DNA of 64,000 nucleotides, taken from Chrysaora quinquecirrha (lineage: Eukaryota; Cnidaria; Scyphozoa; Semaeostomeae; Pelagiidae). Both the position numbers and the translations under genes were made by a program. Shown piece after piece: positions 60,701 to 64,000 of this stretch (position 1 is the first letter of the stretch; the number at the start of each line of letters is the position of its first letter). The stretch covers positions 4,921,832-4,985,831 of the forward strand of contig JACTAT010000002.1 in assembly GCA_014526335.1 (NCBI GenBank), read 5' to 3'. The notes below the pieces were generated by a model. The model did no database searches. It saw only the letters and a list, made by a program, of their open reading frames with translations, and was not told where the DNA came from.

Positions 60701-63700
60701 GGTCGTTGGCTCTCTAATCATGTAGTCCAGGTTCGAATCCTACTTATTGTGGTATGATGCCACTTGTGGATAGTTCTCATCTAGTGTGCAGCATTCGTGA
60801 CAAATATTATGCGGTTATTGAACGATTGCGAGGTCAATGCTGGAAAATATTCGGACCGAAGCATGACGTTTTCGAACTTTGTTGTAGAATGTTTACTCAA
60901 GAAACATCATTTTTCACTATTTCATTTTCCCATCTCAATCTCTCTCACTTCATCAATGAGAAATTACGTGGCTATATCACGTGGTTATATCAACGCCGGT
61001 CAATACGGCTTGTACGAACCGGTGAAGAACCAATCAGATCGCACCGTTTCCGGTCCGAAAAGCCGTATTTTCGAACACCGTATAATATACGTATGTATGG
61101 TGCTAAAGAAGGCTCAACATAGCCGAAAAACGAATAAGTCAAACGGAAGGAGAGCTTTTGGCTTTGTGACTTGGAGATTTCATTGAGCTCTTTAGATCAA
61201 CGGAAACATCGTTGACTTGAACGCGTTATTGTGAGACAGGTAAAGCAGCTCAGTTGGTCAATCATTGCCATACGAAACGAAGTTGTAGGTTCGATTAATC
61301 CCCTCAAGCTGACTACTATGCTCATTAAGCTTGCTACATACTAAGTCCTTAGTCCCTATAAAGCCCCCTTCTCTACGGCTTTTCAATCAAATTGGATGCG
61401 TTGTAAGGCTAAAATGTTCTTAATTTTTAATGTCTGGAACATCCTTTCTTACTAGCAAAAGCGGAGCATGTTTTAGATTCCTTTTAAAACACTTACAGTG
61501 AAAGGGTAAGAATAAGGGTAGTTGTTCCTCGGATCAGGGACAGGACTGGCACCCACCCCTATCTACACGGGTGGCAGCTATTGAAAGAAGAGCCTTCGGG
61601 TCGCCTCCTACGCTCGACCAACTTACTTAATTACTTGCTGAAGCCCTCTTACTACCCACCTCTCTAATCAAAACCCTCAGAAAACTCAGAAATCAAATAA
61701 TGCTAATAGAGGACTTTAACATTAAGCCCTGGCCAAACGATCAAACATTGTTGGTCAAACATTTGCGATTTATTGTACAAGCAGTGTTTGTTCGTTTGGC
61801 CACGTCGCTAAACATTGCTTGACAAAGCAAAAATCTAAATTTGTTGCACGATGTTTTTAAGAAACTTAGAAAACATTTTCTGCTGATCACAAGCGATAAA
61901 ATGTTTGGCAAGCAATGTTTTGCGAGTGGCCAAATGGGACAACATTTTGTTTGACAAGGAAATTTTAAATGTTTGACGAACAATGTTTGATCGTTTGGCC
62001 AGTTCCTTAAACACAAACCTCAGTAAGCAGAAGAAAAACTAATACAAAAAGCTAATAGCAAAATTAAAGGCGATTGTAAAATTCAAAATTTTATGGTGAA
62101 ATCGTGAATAAAACTTCAAAATACCTCTTGAATATCCTGTTATTTGTAGCGAGATCTCCTGCTTACGTTGTGGATACTGATGACGAGTTTTTATTGGAAA
62201 GAGATGCATTTACAACTGAAGTTTTGTCATCAATGGTTCCTGGTGATACAGAAAACACGCATGAGGTCAATAATGAAGTTGCCAGTGATCGTTTCGTAGA
62301 TTTTCACAACGACGATACTGAAGGTAATTCATATTTTGGTAGTTGCACTGAGAGTTTGTTGTTTGTTTGTTTGTTTGTTTGTTTGAGAGTTTATTATCAA
62401 ACTGAGAGTTTGTTTATCTCAGTTTTGTTCCCCCGATGTTAGTAAGAACGATGGCTTTTACAACAGTAGAAGAAACAATAAGGCCGAAACGTTTTAACTC
62501 TTCAAAACGTATTATTCAGAGGACTTAATGTAAGAAACGAAACACCTGAAAAGGAATCGGCTTAAAAGAAGGCGTCTTGGGCGTACAGTTCGTCTAAAAG
62601 CGCAGCTACGGCTCGAGGTTGAAATATAAGATAGTATTAATAATTTTATTATTGAATATGAATCTAGAACATTCAAGTAATAACCATCATTTTTCGTTTT
62701 TTCGCAGAAGATGATTTTGATGAGTCTCATTTCGCACAAGGCTTGTCACTTCCGTCGATGTCGAAGTTTGACAGCATGATGGAGCCTTACGATGAATTCC
62801 ACACTGGCTTAAGGTTTCCTGATGTCAATGAAAGTGTAGCTTTGGATACAGAAAGAATTCTGAATGCTGCTGCCAACAACCTCGATACGGATGATGAAGA
62901 TATCGATGAATTACCATATGAAGACGAGACTGATATGAATCAGAGGCCAGAGCATAATTTTCAAGGTTTGCCTTTACATATTCGTCATTGTTATTGTTGT
63001 TGTTATTGTCATTGTCATTGTCATTATCATTGTCATTTTCATTGTTATTGTTATCGTAATTTTTATTGTAATTGTAATTGTTATTGTAATTGTAACTATT
63101 ATTGTAACTGTAATTGTTCTTGTTATTGTCATTGTTATCGTTATCATTATCGTTATTGTTATCGTAATTGTTATTGTAATTGTAATTGTAATTTTAATTG
63201 TAACTGTAATTGTTCTTGTTATTGTTATTGTTATTGTCATTGTTATCGTTATCATTATCGTTATTGTTATTGTTATCGTAATTGTTATTGTAATTGTAAT
63301 TGTTTTTGTAGTTGTTATTTTTATTGTTATTGTTATTTTTATTGTTATTGTTATTGTTATTGTTATTGTTATTGTTATTGTTATTGTTATTGTTATTATT
63401 ATTGTTATTGTTATTGTTATTGTTATTGTTATTGTTATTGTTATTGTTATTGTTATTGTTATTGTTATTATTATTATTGTTATTGTTGTTATTGCCATTG
63501 TCATTGTCATCATATTGCCATTGCACTGCCATTGTTATTTATATCAATCTTACTTGCAGGCATACCAAGCGGACCTACTTCCCATTCTCATCAATCATCC
63601 GATAATGAACTACGTCATCGGCCTCATTCTCAGAAGAACTTGAATCAACAGCAACCAAAGCGAGATTTGCCTTATGATGACCCATCCGAAATTGAAGAGA

Positions 63701-63879
63701 GTACGAGAGCTGTGGAGACAGATTTTGAATTTCTGGATCACCAGGAACTTTATGATATGGACACTAATAATGTTTCCAATTCAGGTACCGTTGCATCAGA
63801 CAATCCAAATGATCAACCATCACCAACATATACACAGGCAGGTATTGCTACTGTATCCAAATGGCTTGGGTATGAATGA
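57720..63879 (+). CDS. RETREG/FAM134-like ER-phagy receptor
   Basis: ER-shaping receptor that links ER sheets to autophagosomes. Exons 57720-57973, 59425-59537, 59627-59657, 59843-59951, 60410-60638, 62150-62323, 62708-62965 and 63560-63879 join in consistent phases to 495 residues, in the family's usual range. A short basic N-terminus is followed by the reticulon-homology region: one hairpin at CICFFLISGIFWKFIGM to ILGAFLLANGI, and a second at LGIGWVCLLYFQCVTFV plus CFLAVLLFSILTLFTYF and IEFIYVLVCCLFFYP. An amphipathic basic segment (EPVKRHWENNRTKRRR) comes next, then a long acidic disordered tail. The LC3-interacting motif DFEFLDHQEL sits near residue 450, as in human FAM134B (DFELLDQSEL). 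The end ...SKWLGYE-stop is exonic. The intron 62966-63559 is open in frame throughout. Which RETREG paralogue it matches cannot be told. Confidence 0.87.
58468..59246. mobile_element. hAT-like non-autonomous element, 779 bp
   Basis: TIRs CAGGGCATTTTTTAA and TTAAAAAATGCCCTG with an exact 8-bp duplication TGCCAGAA (58460-58467, 59247-59254). In RETREG intron 1. The inside also has inverted TTCCCCAGTAGT strings. No transposase. Confidence 0.93.
60680..60760 (+). repeat. tRNA-like SINE head
   Basis: TTTAGTGGAAAGGTCG as box A and CCAGGTTCGAATCCTAC as box B, about 50 bp apart. No complete acceptor stem, so a SINE head is likelier than a tRNA gene. In a RETREG intron. Confidence 0.45.
61235..61310 (+). 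repeat. second tRNA-like SINE head
   Basis: CAGCTCAGTTGGTCAATC as box A and GTAGGTTCGATTAATCCCC as box B. The box B loop is longer than in a working tRNA. Confidence 0.4.
61724..62008. mobile_element. GGCCAAACGATC-type MITE, complete
   Basis: Best-preserved copy: GCCCTGGCCAAACGATCAAA on the left; ACAATGTTTGATCGTTTGGC and CAGTTCC on the right. In a RETREG intron. Confidence 0.8.
62985..63515. repeat. TTATTG/TTGTTA hexamer microsatellite
   Basis: Degenerate at its left and nearly pure at its right end. It fills most of RETREG intron 7 (62966-63559). Read on the plus strand in the gene frame it is open, coding Cys and Tyr in alternation. Confidence 0.92.
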
Positions 63880-64000
63880 CTTTTGCTACATTCTCTGAAT
63901 ATAACTCATTTATTGTGACTTGTATTACGTGGGGTGTGAGGTTTCCTAATATTCGTTCTATAGAATCTTATACCTGTTATTCTGCCATCTATACGACTAT

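Noticed and set aside
62743..63879. Single continuous 378-residue CDS
   Set aside because: Phase and splice sites show two RETREG exons with an intron between; retention is reported only as a possibility.
1..64000. CRISPR arrays, bacterial operons, riboswitches, rRNA
   Set aside because: None seen; gene structure is eukaryotic throughout, and the regular arrays lack unique spacers.

Overview
This is a window of eukaryotic nuclear DNA from an animal, most likely a marine invertebrate and possibly a cnidarian. The genes have many short exons with GT-AG introns in consistent phases. The families present (KANSL1, POFUT2, a DLGAP/GKAP-domain protein, a PX-BAR sorting nexin, a RETREG/FAM134 ER-phagy receptor) are metazoan. 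The spaces between exons are AT-rich and packed with miniature inverted-repeat elements (MITEs), hAT-type deletion derivatives, tRNA-like SINE fragments and tandem arrays. The phylum is an inference from general character; nothing in the sequence proves it.

Layout: 1-7578 (-) KANSL1-like subunit of the NSL histone acetyltransferase complex, 3' end outside the window. 8345-8952 (-) weak candidate for a small gene. 9541-13498 (+) POFUT2. 13.5-16.3 kb repeats. 16328-21242 (-) small DLGAP/GKAP-domain protein with a probable upstream 5'UTR exon near 23.9 kb. 24-28 kb repeats, including an 859-bp hAT-like element. 28241-29557 (+) intronless secretory-type NAD-dependent epimerase/dehydratase. 30916-36084 (-) LAPTM-like four-pass membrane protein whose first exon is uncertain. 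36-42 kb repeats. 42017-52692 (-) sorting nexin with about 19 coding exons: an unusual N-terminal region with a C2HC zinc-finger-like motif, then PX and BAR domains. 52.7-57.7 kb tandem arrays. 57720-63879 (+) RETREG/FAM134-like ER-phagy receptor with reticulon-homology hairpins and a C-terminal LIR motif.

The genes do not form an operon or pathway; they are ordinary housekeeping or trafficking genes. Two trafficking genes (sorting nexin and RETREG) are divergent neighbours separated by a 5-kb region of tandem arrays.

The most striking pattern is six single-base deletions, all at or next to identical-base runs, in four otherwise intact genes (KANSL1, three in POFUT2, DLGAP, sorting nexin). 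This looks like residual long-read assembly error and would break automatic gene models. The most interesting biology is (i) a 594-nt RETREG intron that is open in frame from end to end and codes for a Cys/Tyr-rich repeat, (ii) a MITE family whose terminal and internal motifs vary together from copy to copy, and (iii) the zinc-motif sorting nexin. I did not find a clear new defence or other novel system.
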